From Fluviicola sp. (GTDB lineage: Bacteria > Bacteroidota > Bacteroidia > Flavobacteriales_D > Crocinitomicaceae), in the NCBI GenBank assembly GCA_031260455.1, contig JAIRJW010000027.1:1-64000 (forward strand): a DNA stretch of 64,000 nucleotides, given 5' to 3'. Numbering within the stretch: position 1 is the first letter of the stretch; every line of letters starts with the position of its first letter. Position numbers and translations under genes: made by a program. The notes beneath the pieces were generated by a model that saw nothing but the letters and a program-made list of their open reading frames with translations, had not been told where the DNA came from and ran no database searches. Shown here one piece after another: positions 61,695-64,000 of this stretch.

Positions 61695-64000
61695 ATGAAA
61701 AAATGCAATGCATATATTCTGGATTTCAATGAAATTGATCAAAAATCACATTCACTTGTCGGAGGGAAAGGAGCTAATCTTGGTGAATTATACCAAATAG
61801 GAGAGGAGGTACAGGTTCCTGATGGCTTTTGTATCACTACCGAAGCATACCGTAAAATGACTGAAAATCATCTGGAATTGAATCGTTTATTAAATGAATT
61901 AAACCAGTTTCAGGCAAAGGACCGAAAAGCTATCACCAAAATAAGTTCTCAGATTCGCCAAACGATTGTAAACATCCGAATCCCGGAAGAATTGACTAAA
62001 GCCATTACAGAACGAATTCACATTTTTGGGGAACAGCAGGCTTATGCCGTCCGGTCCAGTGCTACAGCAGAAGATCTTCCAACAGCTTCTTTTGCCGGTC
62101 AGCAGGATACTTTTCTGAATGTCATCGGAAAAGAAGCCATCCTGCAGCACATCAGTCAATGCTGGGCATCCTTGTTCACAGACAGGGCTGTTATTTACCG
62201 GATTCAAAACGGTTTCGGTCACTCCAACATCTGGCTTTCGGTGATTATTCAGAAAATGGTTTTTCCGCAGGTATCCGGAATTCTGTTTACCGCAGACCCC
62301 GTCACTTCCAGCAGAACGGTTTCATCCATTGATGCGGGTTACGGTTTGGGAGAAGCACTTGTATCCGGCCTGATTAATGCAGATAACTACCAGATCCAAA
62401 ACGGGAAACTGATCGGTAAAACCATTTCAGTCAAGAAATCGGCTATTTATGCGCTGAAAAACGGAGGAACAATAGAACAGGAACTTGAATCCGGATTACA
62501 ACACAGCCAGGCTTTGACAGATGAACAAATTTTACAGATCGAACGCATCGGCAGGAAAATCGAAGCTCATTTCGACTGCCCGCAAGACATAGAATGGTGT
62601 CTGGCTGACGGTACTTTTTACGTGGTACAGAGCCGCCCGGTCACGACCTTGTTTCCCATCCCGAAAACATCTGATCCCGGGAATCATGTTTATGTATCTG
62701 TCGGACACCAGCAAATGATGACGGATGCGATGAAACCTTTGGGCTTATCTGTGTGGCAATTATCAACTTCCCACCCGATGCACCTGGCAGGCGGAAGGCT
62801 ATTTCTCGAAATTACTAAGCAACTGACTTCACAAGCGGGACGGGAAATCCTTTTGAATACGCTGGGAAAATCTGACCCGCTTTCAAAAGATGCTTTAATG
62901 CATATCATGGAACGAAACATCATTCCACTTACACAGGATAAAAATCAGGAATCCCCAACAGCCGGTAACAAACTGACTTCTCCGGCGATCATCCGGAACG
63001 ATCCGAAACTTGTTACCGGTTTGATTCGGCAAAACATGGAATCCATTAATACCCTGAAGCAGCAAATTCAAGCGAAATCGGGATCAGAACTGATGGATTT
63101 CATCCTGGAAGACCTGAACAAATTAAAGCAAATACTCTTCGATCCTCAAAGTTTTGCCGCGCTGATGGCCGGAATCAATGCTTCAGCCTGGATCAATTTC
63201 AATATGCAGGAATGGCTGGGCGAAAAGAATGCTGCAGATGCACTTTCCCAATCCCTGGATAATAATGTGACTTCCGAAATGGGATTAGCATTGCTGGACG
63301 TTGCAGATGTGATCCGTCCGTTTCCGGAGGTTGTTGCATTTTTACAACAGACGAAGGATGAGCACTTTTTGGACCAATTACCGGCTTATCCAGGTGGAAA
63401 CACTGCGCGGGAAGCAATTGAAAACTACCTCGACAAATACGGTATGCGCTGTCCGGGTGAGATCGACATAACCAAAACGCGCTGGAGCGAAAACCCTGTA
63501 ACACTTGTGCCATTGATTCTCAGTAATATCCAAAACTTCAAACCGGGTGAAAGCAAGCGAAAGTTTGAACAGGGAAGAGGAGAAGCTTTGGAAAAAGAAC
63601 GGAGCTTACTGGACCGGTTGAAACAACTTCCCGGAGGGGAAGAAAAAGTAGAAGAAACCAGAGAAAAGATCGCACAACTCCGGATTTTCAGCGGTTACCG
63701 TGAATTTCCCAAATATATCATGATTAATCGCTTCTTTGTTTACAAACAATCCATCTTAAAGGAGGCTGAAAAACTAGTGTCTGAAAATGTTATTTCTGAA
63801 AAAGAAGCTGTTTTCTATCTTACTTTTCATGAACTGTATAAGGCCTTGCAAATCCGGCAAGTTGACCGGCAGCTCATCCATAAACGAAAAGAAGATTTCA
63901 GAAACTATGAAAAACTCACTCCACCTCGCTTCCTGGTGTCTGATGGTGAAATCATCACTGGTCGTTACAAACGTGAAGATCTCCCTGAAAATGCACTTGC
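61695..64000 (+). CDS. rph: Rifampin phosphotransferase-like enzyme (Rph), C-terminus beyond window
   Basis: An ATG at 61695 opens a frame that runs to base 64000 (768 codons) without a stop; Rph proteins are ~865 residues. Residues ~1-312 are the ATP-grasp domain: VGGKGANLGELYQIG, AVRSSATAEDLPTASFAGQQDT, SGILFTADPVTS, DIEWCLADGTFYVVQSRPVTT. The following ~450 residues match the rifamycin-binding region of Rph (YGMRCPGEIDITKTRWSE, VPLILSNIQNFKPGE, GYREFPKYIMINRFFVYKQ) rather than a PEP synthase. The catalytic phospho-His domain would lie past the edge. It phosphorylates the C21 hydroxyl of rifamycins using ATP. Rph is widely found outside producers. Confidence 0.83.
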   Translation, partial: MKKCNAYILDFNEIDQKSHSLVGGKGANLGELYQIGEEVQVPDGFCITTEAYRKMTENHLELNRLLNELNQFQAKDRKAITKISSQIRQTIVNIRIPEELTKAITERIHIFGEQQAYAVRSSATAEDLPTASFAGQQDTFLNVIGKEAILQHISQCWASLFTDRAVIYRIQNGFGHSNIWLSVIIQKMVFPQVSGILFTADPVTSSRTVSSIDAGYGLGEALVSGLINADNYQIQNGKLIGKTISVKKSAIYALKNGGTIEQELESGLQHSQALTDEQILQIERIGRKIEAHFDCPQDIEWCLADGTFYVVQSRPVTTLFPIPKTSDPGNHVYVSVGHQQMMTDAMKPLGLSVWQLSTSHPMHLAGGRLFLEITKQLTSQAGREILLNTLGKSDPLSKDALMHIMERNIIPLTQDKNQESPTAGNKLTSPAIIRNDPKLVTGLIRQNMESINTLKQQIQAKSGSELMDFILEDLNKLKQILFDPQSFAALMAGINASAWINFNMQEWLGEKNAADALSQSLDNNVTSEMGLALLDVADVIRPFPEVVAFLQQTKDEHFLDQLPAYPGGNTAREAIENYLDKYGMRCPGEIDITKTRWSENPVTLVPLILSNIQNFKPGESKRKFEQGRGEALEKERSLLDRLKQLPGGEEKVEETREKIAQLRIFSGYREFPKYIMINRFFVYKQSILKEAEKLVSENVISEKEAVFYLTFHELYKALQIRQVDRQLIHKRKEDFRNYEKLTPPRFLVSDGEIITGRYKREDLPENAL

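Noticed and set aside
61899..63513. Several minus-strand ORFs of 60-107 codons
   Set aside because: Antisense shadows of the Rph-like gene.

Overview
The window reads as chromosomal DNA of a Bacteroidota, most like the Flavobacteriales (a Fluviicola/Crocinitomicaceae-like organism is my best guess; no rRNA or marker phylogeny is available here). Evidence: A+T-rich intergenic DNA, no Shine-Dalgarno signals, promoters of the TTG-N19-TAnnTTTG type (clear in front of tRNA-Glu, fabG, HU and a LexA-like regulator), lineage-typical families (DUF5683, DUF3276, THX, DUF1684, large LepB, FadL-like and 'putative porin' barrels) and a remnant of a type IX secretion (T9SS) cargo gene.

Layout. 1-1.4 kb: tandem paralogous lipoprotein genes, the first cut by the window edge, then an orphan surface-protein tail. 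1.5-10.4 kb (minus): thioredoxin-like envelope protein, ABC permease/ATPase pair, miaA, MltF-like transglycosylase, AcpH-like protein, DPP III-like lipoprotein. 10.7-15.3 kb (minus): compact serine operon serC-serA-DUF1015-yggS-DUF1684. 15.4-17.3 kb: THX, trmH, a decayed T9SS cargo gene and HU. 17.6-22.4 kb: Old Yellow Enzyme homologue (plus), then rlmI-MATE-fmt (minus). 22.6-25.8 kb (plus): small unknown protein, ABC ATPase, YihY, LexA/CI-like regulator, converging on recQ. 28-30.8 kb: ilvE and a secreted unknown. 30.9-36.4 kb (minus): parA-parB-DUF5683-dapB-lepB-wbqC-like. 36.5-45.4 kb: DUF3276, secreted unknown, ferredoxin diverging from acyl-CoA reductase, glucosaminidase/LysM, TPR-like protein, FadL-like barrel, Tyr/Gly-rich lipoprotein. 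45.5-54.5 kb: proS, tRNA-Glu, rpsT, porin, fabG, two envelope proteins, hemB, nnr. 54.6-60.4 kb: SRP RNA, degenerate DinB-like protein, rpe, L,D-transpeptidase, rhomboid, class IV aminotransferase, GNAT, lipoprotein. 60.5-61.1 kb: two gene remnants. 61.2-64 kb: a MarR regulator followed 5 bases later by a long gene open to the window end, which reads as a rifampin phosphotransferase (Rph).

Most of the window is core housekeeping. The less ordinary content is a three-copy intergenic repeat (10568-10613, 29247-29292, 39784-39823), a 111-bp inverted-repeat element (8264-8374), a self-operator candidate over the promoter of the LexA-like regulator, three independent decayed genes, and the marR-rph pair. 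No CRISPR array, complete insertion sequence, prophage or clear new defence system was found.
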